Positions 19,941-31,136 are shown, numbered from the stretch's first letter. The stretch is DNA of 64,000 bases from Nematostella vectensis (GCF_932526225.1 NC_064044.1:14881453-14945452); one strand, 5' to 3'. The notes: a model not told the origin generated them from the letters alone. Program-made: numbers and translations.

Positions 19941-20120
19941 TGTTCATGTCCAGACTTAGTCTGCTCGGGCTTAAATATGATGAATTTTGAATGCAAAAAA
20001 ATTTTGCGCAAAATGGCAACCAAAGAAGGACTGCTCTTCTTCGCCATTGTTTTTGCGCAATAATCAAAACTTTATCTAAATATAAAAGTAAGAACTTCTA
20101 GATTTAAAAAAATGCATTTT

Positions 20121-20192
20121 TTCCCATACCGGGAGTCGAACCCTGGCAGTCTGGGTGAAAAGCAGAAATCCTAACCGCTAGACCATATGGGA
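20121..20192 (-). tRNA. tRNA-Glu(UUC), A50 / C31 allele
   Basis: Partner of 13639. Confidence 0.86.
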
Positions 20193-20370
20193 TATCTGCT
20201 CACCTTAGGATATGTTTTCTTGATTAAATACAGCGCGAAGAATAGTATTATGATACGATGATGTTTTCTCCATAAATTTATCAAGCTCATATTTGTACCA
20301 TTCTTTACAAACATGTCTGCCGTGTCTTGACTGTGAAAGAGCTCCAGTCAACAAAAATGGTTTAAAAAAT

Positions 20371-20416
20371 TGCCGAAACCCGGGAATGTTCAGAGTTCCT
20401 ACAAACTCTCCGGATT

Positions 20417-20466
<50 letters not shown>

Positions 20467-20472
20467 TTCGGC
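20371..20472 (-). pseudogene. tRNA-Phe(GAA)-like, near consensus
   Basis: Partner of 13889. Confidence 0.84.
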
Positions 20473-20655
20473 AAGTTCACGTCCAGACTTCGTCTGCTCG
20501 GGCTTAAATATGATGAATTTTGTATGAAAAAACAAAAAGTGCGCAAAATGTCAAACAAAGAAGGACTGCTCTTCTTCGCCATTGTTTTTGCGCAATAATC
20601 AAAACTTTTTCTAATTATAAAAGTAAGACCTTCTAGATTAAAAAAAAATGCATTT

Positions 20656-20727
20656 TTCCCATACCTTGAGTAGAACCCGGGCCGTCTGGGAGAAAACCAG
20701 AAATCCTAACCGCTAGACCATATGGGA
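20656..20727 (-). tRNA. tRNA-Glu(UUC), A62 A63 allele, U37
   Basis: Like 14174 but the base after the anticodon is U (loop UUUUCUC). Confidence 0.84.
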
Positions 20728-20905
20728 TATCTGCTCAACTTAGGAAATGTTTTCTTGCTTATTAACAGCGCGAAGAATAGTATCATGATACGATGATGTT
20801 TTCTCCATAAATTTATTAAGCTCATATATGTGCCATACTTTACAAACATGTCTGCCGTGTCTTGACTGTGAAAGAGCTCCAGTTAACAAAAATGGTTTAA
20901 AAAAA

Positions 20906-20951
20906 TGCCGAAACCCGGGATTTTTCAGAGTTCCTACAAACTCTCCGGATT

Positions 20952-21001
<50 letters not shown>

Positions 21002-21007
21002 TTCGGC
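20906..21007 (-). pseudogene. tRNA-Phe(GAA)-like, consensus body
   Basis: Full consensus outside the insertion. It opens the third 2,172-bp block. Confidence 0.86.
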
Positions 21008-21214
21008 ACGTTCATGTCCACACTTAGTCTGCTCGGGCTTAAATATGATGAATTTTGAATGAAAAAATAAAAAGTGCCAAAATGGCAACCAAAAAAAGAC
21101 TGCTCTTCCTCGCCATTGTTTTTTGCGCAATATTCAAAACTTTGTTTTTGCGCAATAGTCGAAACTTTATCTAATTAAATCGGTAAGAACTTCTAGATTA
21201 AAATAAAAGAGATT

Positions 21215-21286
21215 TTCCCGTACCGGGAGTAGAACCCTGGCAGTCTGGGTGAAAACCAGAAATCCTAACCGCTAGACCATATGGGA
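21215..21286 (-). tRNA. tRNA-Glu(UUC), acceptor, T-stem, box B changes
   Basis: Block copy of 14733. Confidence 0.84.
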
Positions 21287-21463
21287 TATCTGCTTAACTT
21301 AGAAAATGTTTTCTTGCTTATTAACAGCGCAAAGAATAGTATCATGATACGGTGATGTTTTCTCCATAAATTTATTAAGCTCATATTTGTGCCATACTTT
21401 ACAAACATGTCTGCCGTGTCTTGACTGTGAAAATCTACAGTCAACAAAAATGGTTTAAAGAAA

Positions 21464-21565
21464 TGTCGAAACCCGGGATTGTTCAGAGTTCCTACAAACT
21501 CTCCGGATTGCACCAAGGACCTTCAGATCGTCAGTCTGACGCTCTCCCAACTGAGCTATTTCGTC
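21464..21565 (-). pseudogene. tRNA-Phe-like body with Val anticodon GAC
   Basis: Block copy of 14982. Confidence 0.82.
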
Positions 21566-21747
21566 ACGTTCATGTCCAGACTTAGTCTGCTCGGGCTTAA
21601 ATATGATGAATTTTGAGTAAAAAAATAAAAAGTGCGCAAAATGGCAACCAAAGAAGGACTGCTCTTCTTCGCCATTGTTTTTGCGGAATAATCAAAACTT
21701 TATCTAATTATAAGAGTAAGACCTTCTAGATTTAAAAAAATGCATTT

Positions 21748-21819
21748 TTACCATACCGGGAGTCGCACCCGGTCCGTCTGAGTGACAACCAGATATCCTA
21801 ACCGCTAGACCATATGGGA
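21748..21819 (-). tRNA. tRNA-Glu body with Asp anticodon GUC
   Basis: Block copy of 17438. Confidence 0.82.
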
Positions 21820-22001
21820 TATATATCTGCTCACCTTAGGAAATGTTTTCTTGATTAAATACATTGCGAAGAATAGTATTATGATACGATGATGTTTTCT
21901 CCATAAATTTATCAAGCTCATATTTGTGCCATTCTTTACAAACATGTCTGCCGCGTCTTGACTGTGAAAGAGCTCCAGTTAACGAAAATGGTTTAAAAAA
22001 A

Positions 22002-22103
22002 TGCCGAAACCCGGGATTTTTCAGAGTTCCTACAAACTCTCCGGATTGAACCAGGGACCTTCAGATCTTCATACTGACGCTCTCCCAACTGAGCTATTTC
22101 GGC
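22002..22103 (-). pseudogene. tRNA-Phe(GAA)-like, U31
   Basis: Block copy of 15520. Confidence 0.83.
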
Positions 22104-22284
22104 ACGTTCATGTCCAGACTTAGTCTGCTCGGGCTTAAATATGATGAATTTTGTATGAAAAAATAAAAAGTGCCAAAATGGCAACCAAAGAAGGACTGCT
22201 CTTCCTCGCAATTGTTTTTGCGCAATAATCAAAACTTTATCTAATTATAAAAGTAAGACCTTCTAGATTTAAAAAAATGCATTT

Positions 22285-22356
22285 TTCCCATACCGGGAGT
22301 CGCATCCGGTCCGTCTGAGTGAAAACCAGATATCCTAACTGCTAGACCATATTGGA
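22285..22356 (-). tRNA. tRNA-Glu(UUC), T-loop UGCGACU
   Basis: Block copy of 15803. Confidence 0.83.
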
Positions 22357-22538
22357 TATATATCTGCTCACCTTAGGAAATGTTTTCTTGATTAAATACC
22401 TTGCGAAGAATAGTATTATGATACGATGATGTTTTCGCCATAAATTTATCAAGCTCATATTTGTGCCATTCTTTACAAACATGTCTGCCGCGTCTTGACT
22501 GTGAAAGAGCTCCAGTCAACAAAAATGGTTTAAAGAAA

Positions 22539-22592
22539 TACCGAAACCCGGGATTGTTCAGAGTTCCTACAAACTCTGCGGAATTGCACCAA

Positions 22593-22635
<43 letters not shown>

Positions 22636-22641
22636 TTCGGC
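22539..22641 (-). pseudogene. tRNA-Phe(GAA)-like, 103 nt
   Basis: Block copy of 16057 with one more acceptor change at the 3' end (TTTCGGT). Confidence 0.81.
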
Positions 22642-22823
22642 ACGTTCATGTCCAGCCTTAGTCTGCTCGGGCTTAAATATGATGAATTTTGAATGAAAAA
22701 ATAAAAAGTGCGCAAAATGGCAACCAAAGAATTTTTGCTCTTCTTTGCCATTGTTTTTGCGCAATAATCAAAACTTTATCTAATTATAAGAGTAAGACCT
22801 TCTAGATTTAAAAAAATGCATTT

Positions 22824-22895
22824 TTACCATACCGGGAGTCGCACCCGGTCCGTCTGAGTGACAACCAGATATCCTAACCGCTAGACCATATGGGA
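22824..22895 (-). tRNA. tRNA-Glu body with Asp anticodon GUC
   Basis: Repeat of 21748 one dimer (1,076 bp) on. Confidence 0.82.
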
Positions 22896-23077
22896 TATAT
22901 ATCTGCTCACCTTAGGAAATGTTTTCTTGATTAAATACATTGCGAAGAATAGTATTATGATACGATGATGTTTTCTCCATAAATTTATCAAGCTCATATT
23001 TGTGCCATTCTTTACAAACATGTCTGCCGCGTCTTGACTGTGAAAGAGCTCCAGTTAACGAAAATGGTTTAAAAAAA

Positions 23078-23179
23078 TGCCGAAACCCGGGATTTTTCAG
23101 AGTTCCTACAAACTCTCCGGATTGAATCAGGGACCTTCAGATCTTCATACTGACGCTCTCCCAACTGAGCTATTTCGGC
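23078..23179 (-). pseudogene. tRNA-Phe(GAA)-like, U31
   Basis: Repeat of 22002 with one T-stem change (CCTGATTC). Confidence 0.82.
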
Positions 23180-23360
23180 ACGTTCATGTCCAGACTTAGT
23201 CTGCTCGGGCTTAAATATGATGAATTTTGTATGAAAAAATAAAAAGTGCCAAAATGGCAACCAATGAAGGACTGCTCTTCCTCGCAATTGTTTTTGCGCA
23301 ATAATCAAAACTTTATCTAATTATAAAAGTAAGACCTTCTAGATTTAAAAAAATGCATTT

Positions 23361-23432
23361 TTCCCATACCGGGAGTCGCATCCGGTCCGTCTGAGTGAAA
23401 ACCAGATATCCTAACTGCTAGACCATATTGGA
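23361..23432 (-). tRNA. tRNA-Glu(UUC), T-loop UGCGACU
   Basis: Repeat of 22285 one dimer on. Confidence 0.83.
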
Positions 23433-23614
23433 TATATATCTGCTCACCTTAGGAAATGTTTTCTTGATTAAATACCTTGCGAAGAATAGTATTATGATAC
23501 GATGATGTTTTCGCCATAAATTTATCAAGCTCATATTTGTGCCATTCTTTACAAACATGTCTGCCGCGTCTTGACTGTGAAAGAGCTCCAGTCAACAAAA
23601 ATGGTTTAAAGAAA

Positions 23615-23668
23615 TGCGGAAACCCGGGATTGTTCAGAGTTCCTACAAACTCTGCGGAATTGCACCAA

Positions 23669-23711
<43 letters not shown>

Positions 23712-23717
23712 TTCGGC
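23615..23717 (-). pseudogene. tRNA-Phe(GAA)-like, 103 nt
   Basis: Like 16057 but the acceptor 3' strand is TTTCCGC. Confidence 0.81.
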
Positions 23718-23899
23718 ACGTTCATGTCCAGCCTTAGTCTGCTCGGGCTTAAATATGATGAATTTTGAATGAAAAAATAAAAAGTGCGCAAAATGGCAAC
23801 CAAAGAAGGACTGCTCTTCTTTGCCATTGTTTTTGCGCAATAATCAAAACTTTATCTAATTATAAAAGTAAGACCTTCTAGATTTAAAAAAATGCATTT

Positions 23900-23971
23900 T
23901 TCCCATACCGGGAGTACAACCCGTGCCGTCTGGGTGAAAACCAGAAATCCTAACCGCTAGTCCATATGGGA
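23900..23971 (-). tRNA. tRNA-Glu(UUC), box B damaged
   Basis: T loop UUGUACU, A49 mismatch and A11 in the D stem. Confidence 0.84.
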
Positions 23972-24149
23972 TATCTGCTCAACTTAGGAAATGTTTTCTT
24001 GATTAAATACATTGCGAAGAATAGTATTATGATACGATGATGTTTTCTCAATAAATTTATCAAGCTCATATTTGTGCCATTCTTTACAAACATGTCTGCC
24101 GAGTCTTGACTGTGAAAGAGCTCCAGTTAACAAAAATGGTTTAAAAAAA

Positions 24150-24195
24150 TGCCGAAACCCGGGATTTTTCAGAGTTCCTACAAACTCTCCGGATT

Positions 24196-24245
<50 letters not shown>

Positions 24246-24251
24246 TTCGGC
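24150..24251 (-). pseudogene. tRNA-Phe(GAA)-like, consensus body
   Basis: Full consensus outside the insertion; its upstream flank has lost the CAGAC palindrome arm. Confidence 0.86.
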
Positions 24252-24457
24252 ACATTCATGTGCAGAATTAGTCTGCTCGGGCTTAAATATGATGAATTTT
24301 GTATGAAAAAATAAAAAGTGCCAAAATGGCATCCAAAGAAGGACTGCTCTTCCTCGCAATTGTTTTTGCGCAATATTCAAAACTTTGTTTTTGCGCAATA
24401 GTCGAAACTTTATCTAATTAAATCGGTAAGAACTTCTAGATTAAAATAAAAGAAATT

Positions 24458-24529
24458 TTCCCGTACCGGGAGTTGAACCCTGGCAGTCTGAGTGAAAACC
24501 AGAAATCCTAACCGCTAGACCATATGGGA
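24458..24529 (-). tRNA. tRNA-Glu(UUC), box B kept
   Basis: T loop UUCAACU keeps a legal box B. C68 and A50 mismatches remain. Confidence 0.86.
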
Positions 24530-24707
24530 TATCTGCTCAACTTAGGAAATGTTTTCTTGCTTATTAACAGCGCGAAGAATAGTATCATAATACGATGATG
24601 TTTTCTCCATAAATTTATTAAGCTCATATTTGTGCCATACTTTACAAACATGTCTGCCGTGTCTTGACTGTGAAAGAGCTACAGTCAACAAAAATGGTTT
24701 AAAGAAA

Positions 24708-24760
24708 TGCCGAAACCCGGGATTGTTCAGAATTCCTACAAACTCTCCGGATTGCACCAA

Positions 24761-24803
<43 letters not shown>

Positions 24804-24809
24804 TTCGGC
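24708..24809 (-). pseudogene. tRNA-Phe(GAA)-like, box B change
   Basis: Box B is GGTGCAATCC; acceptor and anticodon arms pair. Insertion arm AGGAATTCTG. Confidence 0.83.
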
Positions 24810-24992
24810 ACGTTCTTGTCCAGACTTAGTCTGCTCGGGCTTAAATATGATGAATTGTGAATAAAAAAATAAAAAGTGCGCAAAATGGCAACCAAAGAAG
24901 GACTGCTCTTCTTCGCCATTGTTTTTGCGCAATAATCAAAACTTTATCTAATTATAAAAGTAAGACCTTCTAGATTTAAAAAAATGTATTTT

Positions 24993-25064
24993 TTCCCATA
25001 CCGGGAGTCGGACCCGGGCCGTCTGGGTGAAAACCAGAAATCCTAACCGCTAGACCATATGGGA
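24993..25064 (-). tRNA. tRNA-Glu(UUC), C55
   Basis: All stems pair; the single change is U55 to C in the T loop. Its right half matches 30838, marking the edge of the 5.84-kb block. Confidence 0.89.
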
Positions 25065-25241
25065 TATCTGCTCACCTTAGGAATTGTTTTCTTGATTAAA
25101 TACAGCGCGAAGAATAGTATTATGATACGATGATGTTTTCTCCATAAATTTATCAAGCTCATATTTGTACCATTCTTTACAAACATGTCTGCCGTGTCTT
25201 GACTGTGAAAGAGCTCCAGTTAACAAAAATGGTTTGAAAAA

Positions 25242-25291
25242 TTCCGAAACCCGGTTTTTTTCAGAGTTCCTACAAACTCTCCGGATTGAAG

Positions 25292-25337
<46 letters not shown>

Positions 25338-25343
25338 TTCGGC
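25242..25343 (-). pseudogene. tRNA-Phe(GAA)-like, A72
   Basis: The 3' acceptor ends in A72 (TTTCGGA), the T-stem side reads AAACCGGG, and the T-arm 5' strand has CCTGCTTC. Confidence 0.82.
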
Positions 25344-25525
25344 ACGTTCATGTCCAGACTTTGTCTGCTCGGGCTTAAATATGATGAATTTTGTATGAAA
25401 AAATAAAAAGTGCGCAAAATGTCAAACAAAGAAGGACTGCTCTTCTTCGCCATTGTTTTTGCGCAATAATCAAAACTTTATCTAATTATAAAAGTAAGAC
25501 CTTCTAGATTTAAAAAAATGCATTT

Positions 25526-25597
25526 TTCCCATACCGGGAGTCGAACCCGTGCCGTCTGGATGAAAACCAGAAACCCTAACCGCTAGTCCATATGGGA
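25526..25597 (-). tRNA. tRNA-Glu(UUC), A49, A11
   Basis: Box B is consensus. A49 and A11 mismatches, loop UUUUCAU. Confidence 0.86.
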
Positions 25598-25774
25598 TAT
25601 CTGCTCACCTTAGGAAATGTTTTCTTGATTAAATACAGCGCGAAGAATGGTATTATGATACGATGATGTTTTCTCCATAAATTTATCAAGCACATATTTG
25701 TACCATTCTTTACAAACATGTCTGCCGTGTCTTGACTGTGAAAGAGCTCCAGTTAACAAAAATGGTTTAAAAAA

Positions 25775-25820
25775 TGCCGAAACCCGGGATTTTTCAGAGT
25801 TTCTACAAACTCTCCGGATT

Positions 25821-25870
<50 letters not shown>

Positions 25871-25876
25871 TTCGGA
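25775..25876 (-). pseudogene. tRNA-Phe(GAA)-like, U1
   Basis: G1 to U breaks the first acceptor pair. Insertion loop is TGTAGA. Confidence 0.84.
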
Positions 25877-26058
25877 ACGTTCATGTCCAGACTTCGTCTG
25901 CTCGGGCTTAAATATGATGAATTTTGTATGAAAAAATACAAAGTGCGCAAAATGTCAAACAAAGAAGGACTGCTCTTCTTCGCCATTGTTTTTGCGCAAT
26001 AATCAAAACTTTATCTAATTATAAAAGTAAGACCTTCTAGATTTAAAAAAATGCATTT

Positions 26059-26130
26059 TTCCCATACCGGGAGTCAAACCCGTGCCGTCTGGGTGAAAAC
26101 CAGAAATCCTAACCGCTAGTCCATATGGGA
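26059..26130 (-). tRNA. tRNA-Glu(UUC), T-loop UUUGACU
   Basis: C56 to U damages box B; A49 and A11 are also present. Confidence 0.84.
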
Positions 26131-26307
26131 TATCTGCTCACCTTAGGAAATGTTTTCTTGATTAAATACAGCGCAAAGAATGGTATTATGATACGATGAT
26201 GTTTTCTCCATAAATTTATCAAGCTCATATTGTGCCATTCTTTACAAACATGTCTGCCGTGTCTTGACTGTAAAAGAGCTCCAGTTAACAAAAATGGTTT
26301 AAAAAAA

Positions 26308-26353
26308 TGCCGAAACCCGGGATTTTTCAGAGTAACTACAAACTCTCCGGATT

Positions 26354-26403
<50 letters not shown>

Positions 26404-26409
26404 TTCGGA
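26308..26409 (-). pseudogene. tRNA-Phe(GAA)-like, U1
   Basis: The insertion has AGAGTTTGTAGTTACTCT, a slightly weaker hairpin. U1 as in 25775. Confidence 0.83.
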
Positions 26410-26591
26410 ACGTTCATGTCCAGACTTCGTCTGCTCGGGCTTAAATATGATGAATTTTGTATGAAAAAATACAAAGTGCGCAAAATGTCAAACAAAGAAG
26501 GACTGCTCTTCTTCGCCATTGTTTTTGCGCAATAATCAAAACTTTATCTAATTATAAAAGTAAGACCTTCTAGATTTAAAAAAATGCATTT

Positions 26592-26663
26592 TTCCCATAC
26601 CGGGAGTCAAACCCGTGCCGTCTGGGTGAAAACCAGAAATCCTAACCGCTAGTCCATATGGGA
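26592..26663 (-). tRNA. tRNA-Glu(UUC), T-loop UUUGACU
   Basis: Direct 533-bp repeat of 26059. Confidence 0.84.
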
Positions 26664-26840
26664 TATCTGCTCACCTTAGGAAATGTTTTCTTGATTAAAT
26701 ACAGCGCAAAGAATGGTATTATGATACGATGATGTTTTCTCCATAAATTTATCAAGCTCATATTGTGCCATTCTTTACAAACATGTCTGCCGTGTCTTGA
26801 CTGTAAAAGAGCTCCAGTTAACAAAAATGGTTTAAAAAAA

Positions 26841-26886
26841 TGCCGAAACCCGGGATTTTTCAGAGTAACTACAAACTCTCCGGATT

Positions 26887-26936
<50 letters not shown>

Positions 26937-26942
26937 TTCTGC
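26841..26942 (-). pseudogene. tRNA-Phe(GAA)-like, A3
   Basis: Same insertion as 26308; acceptor GCAGAAA has one mismatch. Followed by a short spacer. Confidence 0.83.
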
Positions 26943-27049
26943 ACGTTCATGTCCAGACTTAGTCTGCTCGGGCTTAAATATGATGAATTTTGAATGAGAA
27001 AATTTTTTTTATAAAAGTCAGACCTTCTAGATTTAAAAAAATGCATTTT

Positions 27050-27121
27050 TTCCCATACCAGGAGTCGAACCCGGGCAGTCTGGGTGAAAACCAGAAATCC
27101 TAACCGCTAGACCATATGGGA
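27050..27121 (-). tRNA. tRNA-Glu(UUC), stems intact
   Basis: U63 gives a G-U wobble in the T stem; the variable loop differs by one base. Box A and box B are consensus, so this copy looks structurally sound. Confidence 0.91.
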
Positions 27122-27299
27122 TATCTGTTCACCTTAGGTATTGTTTTCTTTCTTATTAACAGCGCGAATAATAGTATCATGATACGATGATGTTTTCTCC
27201 ATAAATTCATCAAACTCATATTTGTGCCATACTTTACAAACATGTAAGCCGTGTCTTGACAGTGAAAGAGCTCCAGTTAACAAAAATGGTTTAAAAAAA

Positions 27300-27345
27300 T
27301 GCCGAAACCCGCGATTTTTCAGAGTTCCTACAAACTCTCCGGGTT

Positions 27346-27382
<37 letters not shown>

Positions 27383-27401
27383 TCAACTGAGTTTTTTCGG
27401 C
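27300..27401 (-). pseudogene. tRNA-Phe(GAA)-like, box A damaged
   Basis: AAACTCAGTTGA allele, as at 9574. Confidence 0.82.
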
Positions 27402-27584
27402 ACGTTCATGTTCAGCATTAGTCTGCTCGGGCGTAAATATGATGAATTTTGTATGAAAAAATAAAAAGTGCGCAAAATGGCAACCAAAGAAGGACTGCTC
27501 TTCCTCGCCATTGTTTTTTCGCAATAATCAAAACTTTATCTAATTATAAAAGTAAGAACTTCTAGATTTAAAAAAATGCATTTT

Positions 27585-27656
27585 TTTCCATACCGGTAGT
27601 AGAACCCTGGCAGTCTGGGTGAAAACCAGAAATCCTAACCGCTAGACCATATGGGA
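27585..27656 (-). tRNA. tRNA-Glu(UUC), A61 / U57 allele, A71
   Basis: As 9859 with an extra acceptor mismatch (A71). Confidence 0.83.
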
Positions 27657-27834
27657 TATCTGCTCACCTTAGGAAAGGTTTTCTTGATTAAATACAGCGC
27701 GAAGAATAGTATTAAGATACGATGATGTTTTCTCCATAAATTTATCAAGCTTATATTTGTACGATTCTTTACAAACATGTATGCCGTGTCTTGACTGTGA
27801 AAGAGCTACAGTCAACAAAAATGGTTTAAAGAAA

Positions 27835-27880
27835 TCCCGAAACCCGGGATTTTTCAGAGTTCCTACAAACTCTCCAGATT

Positions 27881-27919
<39 letters not shown>

Positions 27920-27936
27920 TACTGCGCTTCTTCGGC
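27835..27936 (-). pseudogene. tRNA-Phe(GAA)-like, box A damaged
   Basis: Box A is GAAGAAGCGCAGTAGG-like and the acceptor ends in G72. Confidence 0.81.
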
Positions 27937-28141
27937 ACGTTCATGTCCAGACTTAGTCTGCTCGGGCTTAAATATGATGAATTTTGAATGAAAAAAAAAA
28001 AAGTGCCAAAATGGCAACCAAAGAAGGACTGCACTTCCTCGCAATTGTTTTTGCGCAATATTCAAAACTTTGCTTTTGCGCAATAGTCGAAACTTTATCT
28101 AATTAAATCGGTAAGAACTTCTAGATTTAAATAAAAGAGAT

Positions 28142-28213
28142 TTTCCGTACCGGGAGTCGAACTCTGGCAGTCTGGGTGAAAACCAGAAATCCTAACCGCT
28201 AGACCATATGGGA
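28142..28213 (-). tRNA. tRNA-Glu(UUC), acceptor and T-stem mismatches
   Basis: C68 and A71 in the acceptor; A50 and A52 in the T stem. Confidence 0.82.
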
Positions 28214-28391
28214 TATCTGCTCAACTTAGGAAATCATTTCTTGCTTATTAACAGCGCAAAAAATAGTATCATGATACGATGAGGTTTTCTCCATAAATTT
28301 ATCAAGCTCATATTTGTGCCATACTTTAAAAACATGTCTGCCGTGTCTTGACTGTCAAAGAGCTCCAGTCAACAAAAATGGTTTAAAAATA

Positions 28392-28444
28392 TGCCGAAAC
28401 CCGGGATTTTTCAGAGTTCCTACAAACTCTCCGGATTGAACCAC

Positions 28445-28476
<32 letters not shown>

Positions 28477-28493
28477 TACTGCGCTTTTTCGGC
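28392..28493 (-). pseudogene. tRNA-Phe(GAA)-like, box A damaged
   Basis: Same allele as 10664. Confidence 0.82.
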
Positions 28494-28675
28494 ACGTTCA
28501 TGTCCAGACTTAGTCTGCTCGGGCTTAAAAATGATGAATTTTGTATGAAAAAATAAAAAGTGCGCAAAATGTCAAACAAAGAAGGACTGCTCTTCCTCGC
28601 CATTGTTTTTGCGCAATAATCAAAACTTTATCTAATTATAAAAGTAAGTACTTCTAGATTTAAAAAAATGCATTT

Positions 28676-28747
28676 TTCCCATACCGGGAGTCGACCCCTG
28701 GCAGTCTGGGTGAAAACCAGAAATCCTAACCGCTAGACCATATGGGA
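28676..28747 (-). tRNA. tRNA-Glu(UUC), G54
   Basis: T loop GUCGACU and A50 mismatch; the other arms are consensus. Confidence 0.85.
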
Positions 28748-28925
28748 TATCTGCTCACCTTAGGAAATGTTTTCTTGATTAAATACAGCGCGAAGAATAG
28801 TATTATGATACGATGATGTTTTCTCCATAAATTTATCAAGCTCATATTTGTACCATTCTTTACAAACATGTCTGCCGTGTCTTGACTGTGAAAGAGCTAC
28901 AGTCAACAAAAATGGTTTAAAGAAA

Positions 28926-29027
28926 TGCCGAAACCCGGAAATAATCAGAGTTCCTACAAACTCTATGGATTGAACCAGGGACCTTCAGATCTTCAGGCTG
29001 ACGCTCTCCCAACTGAGCTATTTTGGC
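28926..29027 (-). pseudogene. tRNA-Phe(GAA)-like, C31
   Basis: C31 opens the anticodon stem; the 5' acceptor is GCCAAAA; the insertion begins GATTATTTCC. Confidence 0.81.
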
Positions 29028-29209
29028 AACTTCATGTCCAGACTTCGTCTACTCGGGCTTAAATATGATGAATTTTGTATGAAAAACTAAAAAGTGCGCA
29101 AAATGTCAAACAAAGAAGGACTGCTCTTCTTCGCCATTGTTTTTGCGCAATAATCAAAACTTTTTCTAATTATAAAAGTAAGACCTTCTAGATTTAAAAA
29201 AATGCATTT

Positions 29210-29281
29210 TTCCCATACAGGGAGTCGAACCCGGGCCGTCTGGGTGAAAACCAGAAATCCTAAGCGCTAGACCATATGGGA
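29210..29281 (-). tRNA. tRNA-Glu(UUC), U64, C19
   Basis: U64 breaks a T-stem pair and G19 to C alters the D loop. Box B intact. Confidence 0.86.
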
Positions 29282-29459
29282 TATCTGCTCAACTTAGGAA
29301 ATGTTTTCTCGCTTATTAACAGCGCGAAGAATAGCATCATGATACGATGATGTTTTCTCCATAAATTTATTAAGCTCATATATGTGCCACACTTTACAAA
29401 CATGTCTGCCGTGTCTTGACTGTGAAAGAGCTCCAGTTAACAAAAATGGTTTAAAAAAA

Positions 29460-29505
29460 TGCCGAAACCCGGGATTTTTCAGAGTTCCTACAAACTCTCC
29501 GGATT

Positions 29506-29553
<48 letters not shown>

Positions 29554-29561
29554 TTTTCGGC
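29460..29561 (-). pseudogene. tRNA-Phe(GAA)-like, A8
   Basis: Same allele as 12264. Confidence 0.85.
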
Positions 29562-29768
29562 ACGTTCATTTCCACACTTAGTCTGCTCGGGTTTAATTAT
29601 GATGAATTTTGAATGAAAAAATTAAAAAGTGCCAAAATGGCAACCAAAGAAGGACTGCTCTTCCTCGCCATTGTTTTTGCGCAATAATCAAAACTTTGTT
29701 TTTGCGCAATAGTCGAGACTTTATCTAATTAAATCGGTAAGAACTTCTAAATTAAAATAAAAGAGATT

Positions 29769-29840
29769 TTCCCATAACGGGAGTCGAACCCGGGCCGTCT
29801 GGGTGAAAACCAGAAATCCTAACCGCTAGACCATATGGGA
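29769..29840 (-). tRNA. tRNA-Glu(UUC), U65
   Basis: Same body as 12573. Confidence 0.89.
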
Positions 29841-30018
29841 TACCTGCTCACCTTAGGAAATGTTTTCTTGATTAAATACAGCGCGAAGAATAGTATTATG
29901 ATACGATGATGTTTTCTCCATAAATTTATCAAGCTCATATTTGTGCCATTCTTTACAAACATGTCTGCCGTGTCTTGACAGTGAAAGAGCTCCAGTTAAC
30001 AAAAATGGTTTAAAAAAA

Positions 30019-30120
30019 TGCCGGAACCCGGGATTTTTCAGAGTTGCTACAAACTCTCCGGATTGAACCAGGGACCTTCAGATCTTCTGTCTGACGCTCT
30101 CCCAACTGAGCTATTTCGGC
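30019..30120 (-). pseudogene. tRNA-Phe(GAA)-like, A33
   Basis: Same allele as 12823. Confidence 0.82.
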
Positions 30121-30303
30121 ACGTTTATGTCCAGACTTAGTCTGTTCGGGCTTAAATAAGATGAATTTTGAATAAAAAAATAAAAAGTGGGCAAAATGGC
30201 AACCAAAGAAGGACTGCTCTTCTTCGCCATTGTTTTTGCGCAATAATCAAAACTTTATCTAAATATAAAAGTAAGAACTTCTAGATTTAAAAAAATGCAT
30301 TTT

Positions 30304-30375
30304 TTCCCATACCGGGAGTCGAACCCTGGCAGTCTGGGTGAAAAGCAGAAATCCTAACCGCTAGACCATATGGGA
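30304..30375 (-). tRNA. tRNA-Glu(UUC), A50 / C31 allele
   Basis: Same body as 13639. Confidence 0.86.
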
Positions 30376-30553
30376 TATCTGCTCACCTTAGGATATGTTT
30401 TCTTGATTAAATACAGCGCGAAGAATAGTATTATGATACGATGATGTTTTCTCCATAAATTTATCAAGCTCATATTTGTACCATTCTTTACAAACATGTC
30501 TGCCGTGTCTTGACTGTGAAAGAGCTCCAGTCAACAAAAATGGTTTAAAAAAT

Positions 30554-30599
30554 TGCCGAAACCCGGGAATGTTCAGAGTTCCTACAAACTCTCCGGATT

Positions 30600-30649
<50 letters not shown>

Positions 30650-30655
30650 TTCGGC
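30554..30655 (-). pseudogene. tRNA-Phe(GAA)-like, near consensus
   Basis: Same allele as 4209. Confidence 0.84.
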
Positions 30656-30837
30656 AAGTTCACGTCCAGACTTCGTCTGCTCGGGCTTAAATATGATGAA
30701 TTTTGTATGAAAAAATAAAAAGTGCGCAAAATGTCAAACAAAGAAGGACTGCTCTTCTTCGCCATTGTTTTTGCGCAATAATCAAAACTTTTTCTAATTA
30801 TAAAAGTAAGACCTTCTAGATTAAAAAAAATGCATTT

Positions 30838-30909
30838 TTCCCATACCTTGAGTAGAACCCGGGCCGTCTGGGTAAAAACCAGAAATCCTAACCGCTAGAC
30901 CATATGGGA
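30838..30909 (-). tRNA. tRNA-Glu body with Lys anticodon UUU, recombinant
   Basis: C36 to U gives UUU and a T5 run in the loop. The left half is the A62 A63 allele; what lies to the right matches 25065 onward, so the duplication joint lies inside this gene. Confidence 0.83.
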
Positions 30910-31086
30910 TATCTGCTCACCTTAGGAATTGTTTTCTTGATTAAATACAGCGCGAAGAATAGTATTATGATACGATGATGTTTTCTCCATAAATTTATCA
31001 AGCTCATATTTGTACCATTCTTTACAAACATGTCTGCCGTGTCTTGACTGTGAAAGAGCTCCAGTTAACAAAAATGGTTTGAAAAA

Positions 31087-31136
31087 TTCCGAAACCCGGT
31101 TTTTTTCAGAGTTCCTACAAACTCTCCGGATTGAAG

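Larger units (their letters stand above)
20906..23077. repeat. 2,172-bp four-unit block, copy 3
   Basis: Third copy of the block, 6,482 bp from copy 1. Its last two units are repeated once more with a 1,076-bp period (Glu starts 21748 and 22824). A partial fourth relative lies at 52025-53942. Confidence 0.85.
25040..30884. repeat. 11-unit block of about 5,844 bp, copy 1
   Basis: Eleven units whose Glu starts (25526 to 30838) all reappear 5,844-5,845 bp to the right with the same alleles. The copies are nearly identical; one difference I noticed is the base after gggcttaaata at about 30158. The edges fall inside tRNA-Glu genes, so the limits are good to about 30 bp. Confidence 0.85.
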
